From the NCBI GenBank assembly GCA_027257055.1, contig JAPVLO010000083.1, forward strand, positions 5,254,001-5,318,000: a stretch of DNA of 64,000 nt, read 5' to 3'. The notes below the pieces were generated by a model. That model was not told the origin of the DNA. It worked only from the letters and a program-made list of their open reading frames with translations, and searched no databases. How positions within the stretch are numbered: the stretch's first letter is position 1; each line of letters begins with the position of its first letter. This DNA is from Cephalopachus bancanus. Taxonomy: Eukaryota > Chordata > Mammalia > Primates > Tarsiidae. A program made the translations under genes and the position numbers. This document shows positions 35,234 to 47,059 of this stretch, in pieces.

Positions 35234-36223
35234 TGGTTTACATTACAGGTTGACAATCTTTCAGGGTAATGTATAGTATTAACTGACTCATTATTAGCAT
35301 TATTTCATTGATAGAATGGCGTTAATATGCTGTCACAGCCAAACTTGTTTATGTTAGAATTAACCTTTCAGTATTTTTGCAGAAATTGTTGTAATATGTT
35401 AAAAATGACTGAAATACCCAGTAAACTCTTAACACAAAATGAACAATTGTAAGAACTATAGAAACTGTTTACAGACTCAAAGCCATGACTATTAAATTTC
35501 TTGTCATTAAATCACCTGTAGGCTATTAGGATATGTTGATGTGTATCTGATTTTAATGGAAAGCTTACTTTGGGGTTACTAGGATAAAGTCAGACATTGT
35601 GAAGCAACGATAAGATAGACAAATTACTTTTTATTCCTCAGAAGTGTCATTGGATTCAGTTAACACCTCGTCAAGTGATAATAAGACCTTTCTTTGAAGA
35701 TGTAAATGATTAAGCTCTAATCTTTGTCCAGTGACTTTTGAATCCTAGAAGCTCTGTATTAAGTAACTTTTGAAATTATAAAATTTGAGCATACTAACAT
35801 TTTATTTAGCAATTTGAGGTATTATTTTAATTTGTAGACTTATATTTAGTTTGATATCTAAATTTCCCTTTTCCTTAAAAAAATGATTTTTCTCTTGATT
35901 TAGGCAATAACAATAAATGCATTCAGCTTAGTTATCTTGAATTTTTTTCAGAATACTCAGAATTCTCTCAAGTTAGGAAAATACCACTCCCATCCCCATT
36001 TCAATAACAGTTCTGTTGAAGAAATTGCAGTTCTGTTCAGCACTAAATACAGTGAACAGTTTGTGTTTCACAGCCTTGGGACAGAGAATATAGAATGCCT
36101 AGTGAACAAATTACAAAACAACTGGGAATTGGGAAATTTCTCCTTATGGTCATTTTCTCATAAACCTAGGAAAATGGGGTCTAAGAGAGTTCCTCACAGG
36201 AACTGAGGGTGCCTGGAGGAGAT
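34704..36223. other. Intergenic sequence with a T24 run
   Basis: No gene recognised. A T24 tract lies at 35202-35225. The small open frame at 35937-36206 has no recognisable family. Confidence 0.4.
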
Positions 36224-36680
36224 GGCACTGGTGAGATGTCTCTTACCACCTTGCCAATCTTTTCCACAATGATGTAAGCAAACTTCGTGGGGCAAACTGA
36301 GAGCAGCTACAAGGCAGCAGGTGAGGAGCTCATGATCCATTATTTAGGGGACAAGAAGGTGGAATTTTACCCTGGGCTGGCAATGCAAATGAGCCTAGTA
36401 TACCTGATCACTGGTGATGGTATTTGAGGAAGGAAGGACAGAGGCCCTGAGTAAGAGCAGGTGGACCACGTCAGAAAGTACACCTGTACCATGGAGAGGC
36501 TACCTCAAAGAGACACCCCCAGGAACTTAGCTGTTCTCTCCTCAAGAAAACATGCCTTTCATGCCCATTTTGCCGAAAATGTTAACGATGTTTGGTGCTT
36601 TTCTCTAAGCTCTACTCCAACAAAGCAAAAGCTAGAACCAGAAAAGGGAGGTGGAAAGAAGAAACACAAGGAGGCTGAGT
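36224..36680 (+). other. Unidentified GC-richer block, possible old pseudogene
   Basis: This block is less AT-rich than its surroundings and gives short protein-like strings in shifting frames ('WGKLRAATRQQVRSS', then 'TMERLPQRDTPRNLAVLSSRKHAFHAHFAENV' split over the frame at 36461-36733, ending 'GGGKKKHKEAE'). This pattern could be a decayed processed pseudogene. I do not recognise the protein, and I see no poly-A tail or duplication. Confidence 0.2.
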
Positions 36681-36790
36681 TAGGTGAGTGGAGTGCTTAT
36701 TGGATATGCAATGGGAAGTTTTACATTTGGTAAGATGGGAAACTTCAGTAGCTCAAAATGGCTAAAAATCTCCGTAGACTCTGGCTCAGA

Positions 36791-37083
36791 TTTTTTTTTT
36801 TTTTTTTTTGAGTTGGTGTCTCACTCTGTCACCCAGACTGGAGTGCAGTGTCCGCTCCCGGCCACCGCAGCCTCGACCTGCTGGGCTCCGGCGATCCTTC
36901 CGCCTCAGCCTTCCGAGTAGCCGGAATTACAGGCATGCGCTACCACGCCCAGCTAATTTTTTGGTTTATTGTAGAGATGAGGTCTCGCTGCCCAGGCGGG
37001 TCTCGAACCCGCGGGCTCAGGCAATCCGCTCACCTCAGCCTCCCAAAGGCGCGGGATTACAGGCTGAGCCACCGAGCCCGGCT
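36791..37083 (-). mobile_element. Alu SINE (young strepsirrhine-type)
   Basis: Complete minus-strand dimer with well preserved CpGs ('CCGGCGATCC', 'GGGTCTCGAACCCGCGGGC'). An AGATTTTTTT duplication lies at 36788 and 37084, merging with the T run. Its sequence is the best local reference for the young Alu consensus. Open frames at 36808-37228 are Alu artefacts. Confidence 0.93.
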
Positions 37084-37098
37084 AGATTTTTTTTTTTT

Positions 37099-37819
37099 TA
37101 AAGATGGGAAAGGGAAATTCAAAAGAGTTGTTATTGAAGACAATAAAGGCATTTATGTTTGGACTCCACTAAAGTCAGATTGTTCAATTAGTCTGTCAAC
37201 ATTTATATATCAAAAAGTGATACTATAGGCATTGTATAGGCTGCTAATTTTAATTATCTTTTGGCATGACCAGTTAGAAGCCATATGAAATTTTTAATAG
37301 TCTAAATTGAGTCAAACTCCGGTACACAGAGTATTGACTATATAATTCTATGACATAAAGAAATGTTTAACAACTTCTTTGGTATTGTTGACTGTCTTTG
37401 GAATGAGGTCTATAAAGTTTACTCATAATTCATTAAGAATTATCATATCACTCAATGTTTCTAAAGCAAATTAATTCAGATGTTGAGTCCCCACTTTTCA
37501 AGGCTGTAAGAAAGTAAATATCATTCACACTTTGGGACTTCTTTCCACATCCCCAGAATTTCCAGATAATTGATAGAATGCAGAACTCTTGAGAGGAATA
37601 TCTAAGCTTTGGTTTGAGTCAAGGAATGTTCTAATATCTGCTGTAAAATTATTTCAATAAAACTGAAAAATACAAAAGCTCATAAAAAATTAAGATGTTA
37701 AATGTGGATTTCTCCAAGAATGCTGTATGCCTTTTCAGACAAAAAATTTACAAGATTTTTTTTGATTCTTTTATGCTATAATCACTATTTATGTAGCTCC
37801 TAATATGCATGAAAATAAA
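37099..37819. other. Intergenic sequence, nothing recognised
   Basis: AT-rich, no supported feature. Confidence 0.4.
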
Positions 37820-37826
37820 AATTCTT

Positions 37827-38083
37827 TTTTTTTTTTTTTAGTTGAAGTCTCACTCTTGTCGCCCAGGCTGGAGTGCAGCGGCCCGCTCACAGCCACCACA
37901 GCCTTGGATCCTTACTCCTCAGCCTTCCAAGTAGCTGGAACTACAGATGCATGCCATCATGCCCGGCTAGTTTTTGTGATTTATTGTAGAGATGAGGTCT
38001 CACCAAGTTGCCCAGGCTGATCTTGAATCCCCGGGCTCAGGCAATCTTCTCGCCTCGGCCTCCCAAAGTGCTGGGATTATAAG
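37827..38083 (-). mobile_element. 5'-truncated Alu
   Basis: Minus-strand Alu ending at 'GTGCTGGGATTATA', so about 25 bp of the 5' end, including the start GGCCGGG, are missing. A 7-bp duplication, AATTCTT, lies at 37820-37826 and 38084-38090, so the truncation happened at insertion. Intermediate divergence; it also has a deletion in the right monomer near 37909. Confidence 0.85.
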
Positions 38084-38090
38084 AATTCTT

Positions 38091-39604
38091 AAAGTGCAAA
38101 TACATTCAGTACATATATGCTGTGGTTAAAGACACCTCTTGGCTTCTAGTGGTGTCAAACATTGTTAGAAAATGATGTAAGTCACAAATCAATGGTTAGC
38201 ATGAAATTATAATAAAAATTATATTCGTGCAACTAAATAATTTAGCAGTAAACTTATTAAGGTTTTCTTACAGATACATTGAATCCAAACCGTACTATGG
38301 TGTACAAGACAGTGATTCTAAAGGTTTTCCTAAATTTTAAGTATAACGTAAAAGTTCTGATAGGTGGACCAATGCTGACATGAGGTACACCATGTCTCTC
38401 TTTTGTCCTTGGCATGGCCTTCTCTCCAGAGCAGAGGTAGGCAGAGCCACACAGAATATTTTTGGGCCCTGGGTGTGTGTGCTTGTCTGTTTGAAGCAAG
38501 GGCAGACTGCTAAAAAATGTTTCCACAATATTTGTTTTGATAGGCAGTGATGCTAGAGCCCCTTTATACATCACTGGCCTGGTAATTTTTTCTGGTTTCT
38601 ACCACTCTCTTCAGCTCTGCTGGCAGAAGTGGAGAGCGGGCCCCACCCATGCGCTCACTTTTTTCCTCTTCCCCTCTGTGGGTCTTTTTCTCATATCCTT
38701 CATTTTGGGAAGGATTTCACAGGCTCTCTCTCAGGTAGGACTTCTTTCCTATTATAGTGAAAGGGTGTTGACACGGTTAGTTTTTTACTAGTAATTCATC
38801 ATGTGACAAAGTGGTATCTCAGGAATCCTTGACAGATATAAAGAGTGGGTAAGAGGGAGAAGAAAACAAAGTGGAAAAAAAAGGATGGCAATAGAAGTAC
38901 AATGAACAAGAAGAAAAAATGGGTAAATCAACAGAAAACAAGGGTGACAGAGTGACATTAGAAGTTGTCTTGCATTTCTCTGTGAGGAATTGGCATTTCT
39001 GGGTTACCCTGCTCTGTGGTTTCTGGTTTTCGTAATTGAATGAATGTAAGAATGCATTACTTATGATGATACAAGAGAGTCTGAGCAGCTCACTGTTGTG
39101 TGAAAGTGAATGAACCCCATGTTTTACTAAACTATGAGCCTGCTTTGGCAGCTGTTACTGTGATAAATGATTGGCGAGTTAATTAATTGAAGACGTTATT
39201 AAACTGCTAAAATGTATTTCTACCGCGCAGTGTTAATGACAATTTATTGTTAGTCAATGAGTGTCTACCATTCATGAATGGGAAATTTTTAGCATTATAA
39301 ATTGTTTTTGGAGCACATCTCTATTAGATCATATATTAGAAATTTATTTATTTGAAGGTGTGCCAACTTTTTGTCTTTCCATTGGAGGACTGTATTGTCA
39401 TGAAAGGGTCAGGATCTCTGCATTTCAAGCCTGCTTTCATTTCCTCTGATAAATCTCAGACTGTCTCATTTACCCTCAGAACATTGTCAACTGATACAGT
39501 CAGCACTAAGTTGAATCTACCAATTCATTGAGGTTGTTTCTTCATATATGTAGAACAATTCATTATAAAAATTCAGAAATAAATTTTTATTGATAAGAAG
39601 GCAT
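38091..39604. other. Intergenic sequence, nothing recognised
   Basis: About 1.5 kb of apparently single-copy DNA. The ORFs at 38257-38791 and 39261-39449 show no family signature. Confidence 0.4.
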
Positions 39605-39951
39605 TATTATTACGCTGCCATAAAGAAGGACAAGCATATGGACTTTGTAGCAACTTGGGTGGATTTAGTGTCTATCATACTCAGTGATCTATCACAGAGA
39701 CAAAGAGCTGAGTATTGCATATTCTCACTCATAAGTGGACCCAGAACATTTACCATAATACTATAAGAAAGAGATTAGAGTAGTGGAACACTGCCAGGGG
39801 AGTGAGAGGGGCCACATAACATCAGTAAGGGTACCTCGTCTCAAACCAGGTGAAATGGGGACCAAAGGGAGGTCCAAACTTTACCTGTATGATGAGCACT
39901 TGTATACCTAAACCTGAATTGTTACACCCACATCTTTAAAATAAAAAAAAA
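39605..39951 (+). mobile_element. Short young L1 3' end
   Basis: Sense L1 from 'ATTATTATTACGCTGCCATAA' through the ORF2 stop and 3' UTR ('GTACCTCGTCTCAAACCAGG', 'CTGTATGATGAGCACTTGTA') to the A-rich tail. I could not define a duplication. Confidence 0.88.
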
Positions 39952-40395
39952 CACACAACACCTAAAGAGAATCTTAAAAATAGTACAGACCCATTTCCTA
40001 GCCAAAGTAGTAATTGTACCTAAGTTTAGCAACAAATGACCACATTTCTGCTTTTATGTCACAAATTCTATTAGATATAGTATATATTTTTTAATAAATC
40101 CAGTAATCTATTTGTGTGGTCTACAGATCACATATTCTCACAACTCAATTGCTTTTTATTTGATTTTGCATGTAGATACTGAGCCATTTCAGTATTACCT
40201 CCTTGACATAAAGTTGTTTATCTCTGTACTTTGAAACATGTTGCATATGGATTAAAACACTATATTTTATTTTATTGGAAAAAAAGAAAGCATAATCTTT
40301 CCTTCCTATAGTAGTTTTTTTTTTAAGAGCAACTATTCCTATTAAATGCTGTTCCATCAAGAATGTTCACATAAGCTCACTTCTATTTCAGAATA
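39952..40395. other. AT-rich spacer
   Basis: No recognised feature up to the L1 duplication. Confidence 0.4.
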
Positions 40396-40689
40396 TCTGA
40401 AATTTATTGTTTATTTATTTTTGTTTTAAAAAAATTTTATTTATTTACTTATATTTAAATATTTTTATTTTAAATTTTTGGGGTACAATTCAGGGTTAGG
40501 TATACAAATATTAATTGTGCAGGTACCCTTGTTGATGGGGTGTGCACCCCACTTCCCCAGACAATTTCCCATGATTACCAATCTCACCTCTCCATCCCCC
40601 ACATCCCCGCAGTTTCCTGCTACTGTAATCCTTTTCTTATAGTATTACAATAGTTGTTTAAGGTCCACTTATGAGTGAGAACAACTATT

Positions 40690-43600
40690 GTAATGAGTGA
40701 AACTCAGTTCTTTGTTTCTGTGAAAGATCACTCAGTATTATAGACTCTAAGTCGTTCTAGGTTGCTGTGAAGTTCATGATTTTGTTCTTCTTTATGGCTG
40801 CATAATATTTCATTGTGTATATGTACCACATGTTTTTGTATCCAGTCCTCTTTTGATGGGCAGCATGGTTGGTTCCATGTTCTTGCTATTATGAACAAGG
40901 CTGCAATAAACATACGTGTGCAGGTATCTTTTTTATAGTGATTTGAGTTCTTCTGGGTGTTTTCCCAGTAGGGGGATTGTGGGGTCATATGAAAGGTCGA
41001 TTTTTAGAATTTTTAGGAATCGCCACAGTGTTTTTTACAGAGGCTATACTAGTTTAAACTCCCACCAGCAGTATAAAAGTGTTCCCTTTTCACCACATTC
41101 TCTCCAGCATCTGTTATTTTTTGTTATTGATGATGTCCATTCCGACTGGAGTTAGGTGGTATCTCAGTGTAGTTTTAATTTGCATTTCTTTGATGACTAG
41201 TGAGGCTGAAATTTTTTCATGTATCTGTTGGCTGCTCGTATGTCTTCTTTTGAGAACTGTCTATTTATATCTTTTGCCCACTTTGTAATGGGGCTTTTTT
41301 TTTTTTTCCAGCACATTTGAGTTCCTTGTAGATCCTAGGTGTTAGGCTTTTGTCAGACATAGAGCTGGCAAATATTATTTCCCAATCTGTGGACTGTATC
41401 CATGCTCTCCTGATGGTTTCTTTGGCTTTGCAGAATCTTGTCAATTTGATAAGGTCCCACTTGTCTATTTTATCTCTTATGCATGGGCACTTGGGGTTTT
41501 GATCAGGAATTGGTTGCCAATTCCAATTTCCATAAGAGTGTCTCTTGCATTTTCTAAGGTTCTTGTAGTTTGAGGTTTTACATTTAGGTTTCTGATACAT
41601 TTAGACTTGATTTTTATGTATGGGGATAGGTAGGGGTCCTGTTTCAATCTTCTGCTTGTGATCAGTTCGTTTTCCCAGCACCATTTACTGAATAGGTTCT
41701 CCTTTCCTCAGTGGTTGGTGGTGGACACTTTCTTGAAGATGAGTTGTTGAGAAATTGAGAATTTGCTTCTGGAATCTCAATTCTATTCAGTTGGTCTATA
41801 TGTCTGTTCTTGTACCAATATCAGGCTGTTTTGATTATTGTGGCTGTATAATATAGTTTAAAGTCTGGGAGGGTGATACCTCCTGCTTTGTTTTTTTTTT
41901 TTGCTGAGGGTTGTTTTGGTTATTTGTGGTCATTTATGTTACCGTATGAATTCCTGTATTGTTGTTTCTAGGTCTGAGAAGAATGTTGCTGGTAATTTGA
42001 TGGGTGTTGTTTTAAGTCTGAAGATTACCTTAGGTAGAATGGACACTTAACAATGTTGATTCTTCCAATCCATGAGCATGGAATATTTTTTCACTTGTTT
42101 GTGTCATCTTTGATTTCTTTGAGCAGAGTTTTGTAGTTTTCATTGTGAAGGTCTTTCATGTCTTTGGTTAGGAAGATGCCAAGGTATTTCATTTTTTTGT
42201 GGCTATTGTAAATGGAATTATGCTTTTTATTTTGGTTTCTATTTGTTTATTATTGGTGTATAGGAATGCAATTGCCTTTGCACATTTATTTTATACCCTG
42301 AGACTTTGCCAAAGTCCTTTATTAGTGCAAGTAGGCTTTTGACAGATTCTCTTGGGTTTTTAAGGTATAGAATCATGTCATCTGCAAAAAGGGATAACTT
42401 GATTTCTTCTTTTCCTTTTTGGATACCCCTGATCGCCTTCTCTTCTCTGATTGCTCTAGCCAGGACTTCCAAAACTATGTTGAACAGGAGGGGTGAGAGT
42501 GGGCATCCTTGTCTTGTTCCAGTTTTCAGGGGAAATGGTTCCAATTTTTGTCCATTTAGGAGTGTGCTGGCTGTGGGTTTCTCATAGGTGGCTCTTACTA
42601 TTTTGAGGTATGTTCCATCTATGCCTAGATGTTTGAGGGTTTTTATCAAGAAGGGGTGCTGGATTTTATCAAAAGCTTTTTCTGCATCTGATGACATAAT
42701 CATGTGGTTTTTGTTTTTATGTATATGATGTATTTAATTACATTTATGGTCTTAAGAATGTTGAACTAGCCTTGCATCCCAAGGATGAAGCCTATTTGGT
42801 TGTGGTGGATGATTTTTGATATGTTTGTTGAATCTGGTTTGCTAGGATCTTGTTGAGAATTTTAGCATCTATGTTCATCAAGGATATAGGCCTGTAGTTC
42901 TCTCTTTGTTGGAGCTTTACCTGACTTGGGTATCAATGTGATGTTAGCTTCATAAAATGATTTGGGGAGAGTTCCATCTTTCTCAATCACCTGGAATACT
43001 TTATATAGGATTGGTATCAGTTCCTTCTGGTATGTTTGGTAGAGTTCTACTGAAAAACCATCTGAAAAACCAGGGCTTTTTTTTGTAGGTAGTTTTTTTT
43101 TTTTTTATGACATAGTCAATTTCCTGGATTGTTAGTGGTCTATTTATGGTCACGATTTCTTCTTGTTTCAACCTGGGGAGGTTGTGTGATGTCAGAAAGT
43201 CTTCCATTTCCTTAAGATTTTCAAGTTTGTTTCCATACAAGTGTACATTGTAGTCTCTGATAATCTTTTGTATTTCTTCAGGGTCAGTTGTGACTTCGTC
43301 TTTTGTGTTTCTGATTGAGTTTATTTGGACTTTTTCTCTCTTTTTCTTGCTTATCCTTTCAAAGAACCGGTTTTTTGTTTCATTGATTTTTTTGTATTGT
43401 CTTTTTGTCTTCTATGTCCTAGATTTGGGCTTTCATTTTGGTCATCTGGATTCTTCTGCTGAATTTAGGGTTTTGGTGGTCTTGCTTTTCCAGTTTCCAT
43501 AGGTGTCTTGTTAGGCTGTTAACTTGTGATTTTTCCATTTTCTTCATGTTTGTTTGTAGAGAGATAAATTCCCCTCTTACTATTGCTTTTGTGGTATCCT

Positions 43601-44450
43601 AGAAGTTTTGGTAAGATGTTTCTTCTTTTTTATTTGTTTCCAGGTATCTTTTCATCTCTGTTTTGATTTCCATGTTGACCCAGGAGTTGCTTAGCATCAT
43701 GCCTTTTACTGTCCATGTCTTTGTGTGTTGGGGGGGAACTTTGTTGGTGTTGATATTTATTTTTATTCCACTGTGGTCTGAGAAGGTGCATGGCAGAATT
43801 TCAATTTTATGAAATATGTTTATGCTTGATTTATGGCCAAGGATGTGGTTGATCTTAGAGTACATTCTATGTGGTGATGAGTAGAATGTATATTCTGTGG
43901 TTGTTGGGTGGAGTGTTCTGTAGTTATCACTTAAGTCCAGTTGGTCAAGAGTCACTTTGAGGTTCTGGATCTCCTTGCTGATTTTTTGTCTCAATGATCT
44001 GTCTAGGGTTGTGAGTGGAGAATTAAAGTTCCCAGCTATGATAGTATTAGACTCAATATCTTTTTAAGTTTGCCTAGAAGTTGCTTCATGAAAGTTTGTG
44101 CTCCTATGTTGGGTGCATGTATGTTTAGGATGGATATTTCTTGTTGATGATTGAACCTTTTATCATTATATAGTGGTCTTCTGTATTTTTTTTAATTTTT
44201 GAAAGCTTAAAGGGTATTTTGTCTGATATTAAGATCAAAACTCCTGCCTTCTTTTGTGTACCATTTACCTGAAATTTTGCTTCCCATCATCTTACTTTGG
44301 GTCTGTGAGTGTCCTTTCTGGTGAGATGAATCTCTTGGAGACAGTATATTGTTGCCTCATGATATTTTGTTCATTTTGCCATTCTGTGTCTTTTTGGTGG
44401 TGCATTTAGTCCGTTCACATTCAGGCTAATTATTGAAATGTAAGAGTTTA
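40690..44450 (-). pseudogene. L1 ORF2, broken but with intact RT palm
   Basis: The endonuclease part at 43994-43599 ends with the catalytic 'FSDHSGIKININ'. The open frame at 42703-42239 (154 codons) has the main reverse-transcriptase motifs in order: '[13 protein letters not shown]', '[14 protein letters not shown]' and '[12 protein letters not shown]', with all three catalytic aspartates. The C-terminal part is in 41600-41265 and 40988-40728. Frameshifts between these parts, and stops near 43240, make it non-functional. Confidence 0.87.
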
Positions 44451-44599
44451 TACCTGTCATTAGGTTCTTATAGAATTGTTGTTGTTCCTGTTTGTTTTCT
44501 TTCTTTTGATTTTTGGGTTGATTCATGTGTTTTCATTCTTTTCCTGCAATCTTGTGAAGAATGTTGTTGTTCTTTTTTTCCTTTTTTCTGTGTTTAATA

Positions 44600-45350
44600 C
44601 TTTCTTAAGTGTGTCTTGTAGAGCTGGTTTAGAGACAATGTAAGTTCTTAGGGATTGAATGTCTGGGAAAGATTTTAATTCTCCCTCACTGATGAAGGTT
44701 AGTTTAGCTGGGTAGGTTATTCTTGGTTGAAATTATTTATCTTTGATAACTTTGAAGATTGGGATCCAAGTTCTCCTAGTCTGAAGTGTTTCTGTAGATA
44801 AGTCTACTGCTATTCTAATTGGTCTTCCCTGGTAGGTAGTCTGACCTTTATCTCTTACTTTGAAAAAATCTTTAGCATTTTTTTCTTTTATACCTACTTT
44901 GTTTAGGGGAATTACTATGTGTCTAGGAGTTGGTCTTCTCGTTTGTTGTCTTGCAGGGGTTCTCTGAATCTCTTGTGTTTGAATGGTCACATCACTGAGA
45001 TGAGGGAAATTTTGTTGAATAATTTCATGGAATGTTTGTTCCAGGGTGGTCTCTGTCTCTCTTTCTGCCTCAGAAAGCCCAATTACTCTTACGTTCGGAC
45101 TCTTGAAATAATCACTTATCTCTTGAAGGTTCCATTCACCTTTTAAAGCCTCTTTTCTATGTTTTTAACAGTTTGGATTAAGTTCCATATTTTGGTCCTC
45201 AAGCTCTGAGATTATTTCTTCTGCTTGGCTAATTCTGCTTTCCATGTTTATCAGTTTGTTATTTATTTCATTCACAGTATTCTTTACTGCTGTTTTCTCA
45301 GTTGTCAACTCCTTCCTATTTTCCTCTTGTCTCTCCTCGATTCTTTTTAT
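44600..45350 (-). pseudogene. L1 ORF1, C-terminal two-thirds recognisable
   Basis: Minus-strand frame 44990-44733 has the RRM end and C-terminal domain ('TPRHIVIPLNKVGIKEKN', 'GQTTYQGRPIRIAVDLSTETLQTRRTW'). The coiled-coil part lies at about 45000-45350 in other frames. It matches the ORF1 of the 11.8-kb L1 closely ('QTTYQGKPIRIAVDLSAE'). Confidence 0.8.
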
Positions 45351-46479
45351 TTTCTATATTAATGTCTTGATATCTGGGTTTGTAGTTTGAGACCAGTCAT
45401 TCTGGGGGCTCTTCATTGTTTGTGTTCCGAAGTCTGTTTTTCTCAGTATCTGACCTCCCAGGGGTCTGTGTGAGACCTGTATTCTTTGTTTGGTTTTTCT
45501 TCATTTGTGTAAATTTTCCTCCCTCCCACAGTTCCCCCTCCTTCTTTAATTCTGTTGTTCAGGGATGGCTGGGTTGCTTTTACTTCTGTTTGTTCAAGTC
45601 TCCTATTCTTCCTTATGTGGATCCTCTGGCTTTGTTCAATTCTGAAACTAGACTGTGGGTTGGGAGCTATACTTTTTGCAGTTCGGGGGTTTAATTGAGG
45701 GAGGAGCTGTGATTCAAAAATCTATCTGCAGATCCCAGTGTCCAAGTGTATGGGTACCCTGGAACCCACTTCAACTGCCTTACAATTTGTCCATGCAGTG
45801 GGGATATAGGTTTGCTCCCTGGAAGCAAAATGAGGCAAGAAAAAGGAAAATCATGGAAAAAGGAATGAGCAGGGGTCAAGAGGAAGGTAGAGAGAGAGAA
45901 GAGTAAGAGGGAAAACAGACGTACCAACTATCAAATGAAGAGAGACACAGAGACAGAAAAGAGTAAAAAAAAAAAAAAACAAACTAAAACATACAGATAA
46001 TCATACACACAGTCCAATATAAACCTGCCTATTGATGTACTCTTTCCACACACCAGCAGTAAGTCTAAAGAATAGAAAAAAAAATCAGTAAAATAACAGG
46101 AGCAAAGCAAGTATGAAAACATTATCAAAAGCAAAGAGAAAACAACTAAAATAAAAAACAAACAAACATGAGCAAACAGACAAAAAAAAAAAAAAAATAA
46201 AAATAAGGAACCAAACTTGCTCTGAAGTGGTTCCTGTAAGTCCAACATCCTTTCAGCTCTGATCTCTAGCCCCTGCCCTCTGCTCTCAGCACAGGCAGAT
46301 AGGGTTGCTAAAAGCTTGGGTCAGATGCCCTAGGCCTGCTTTGGAAGGAGGTTGGATCTGATCTCAATTCACCTGGCTTGCTGCCTGTCAAGTCTGACGC
46401 TCAGATCTGACCTGTCTGTGTCTTATCTAGCATGGGGGAGGGGCATCTATCTCTTTCAGATTGATGAGATTACCTTAGG

Positions 46480-46623
46480 TTCCAAGCTGGAGGCTCAGCA
46501 GAGCTGGGCAGAGCTGGGCAGGGCAATGCAGATCTCTTCCTGGTCCTTAGATTCCAAGTTGGAGGCTGGGCAGAGCTGGGCAGAGCTGCACAGGGCAATG
46601 CAGGTCTCTACCTGGTCCTGGGA
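46480..46623 (-). repeat. Two tandem 72-bp units in L1 5' UTR
   Basis: 'TTCCAAGCTGGAGGCTCAGC' starts at 46480 and 'TTCCAAGTTGGAGGCTGGGC' at 46552. Both continue through 'CAGGGCAATGCAG' and 'CTGGTCCT'. Each unit also has internal 'AGAGCTGGGC' 10-bp steps. It lies about 420-570 bp from the L1 5' end. Confidence 0.9.
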
Positions 46624-47059
46624 CAGAGAAAATGGCTGTTGTCAGCATCTCACTGGGCATGGGGCACCTCTCTGTCTCTCCCTGATCCTCTCTCTCCACT
46701 GATCAGATTTGGAACTCCAGTTGATCTGCTATAACAGGTGATGGTGTGGGCCAGGCATCAGGCAGTGAGAATCAGCTGGATCTGGCAGGCTTTTCTCAAG
46801 AGAGTCCCACGAGCAGTAGATGATCTTGTGAGCAACTGCACTCTTATCTCAGGGTGGAGGAGGCTTACAGTCATCCTCAGAGGGATGTCTGGGTGCATGT
46901 ACCTGAGCCTCCCCTTAGATAGACTTTCACTCTCCCACAAGCACACCCCTATTCACGCAGAGAGTCTTTATGGACACTTGCTCTTGTGGAGACTCTCACA
47001 GTCCCACCTGTCCATTTGCCATCTTAAGCTCCAACCCCCCCCCCATTTTCTGGAATTTA

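Larger units (their letters stand above)
40407..47048 (-). mobile_element. Near full-length L1, minus strand
   Basis: 6.6 kb. The 3' end is at about 40407-40490 (T-rich, then 'GGGGTACAATTCAGGGTTAGG'); the 5' end is at about 47035, where the plus strand reads 'TTTGCCATCTTAAGCTCC', the complement of an L1 'AAGATGGCAAA' start. A possible 11-bp duplication: TCTGAAATTTA at 40396-40406 and TCTGGAATTTA at 47049-47059. On the minus strand the order is 5' UTR (47048-about 45350), ORF1 (about 45350-44600), ORF2 (about 44450-40690), 3' UTR. Same lineage as the 11.8-kb L1. Confidence 0.87.

Noticed and set aside
36808..37228. Overlapping open frames of 97-126 codons
   Set aside because: They are translations of an Alu; the same peptides recur at 53431-53622 and 58558-58972.
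42239..42703. Clean RT-domain frame as a possible active gene
   Set aside because: It is only the palm part of L1 ORF2; stops and frameshifts on both sides.
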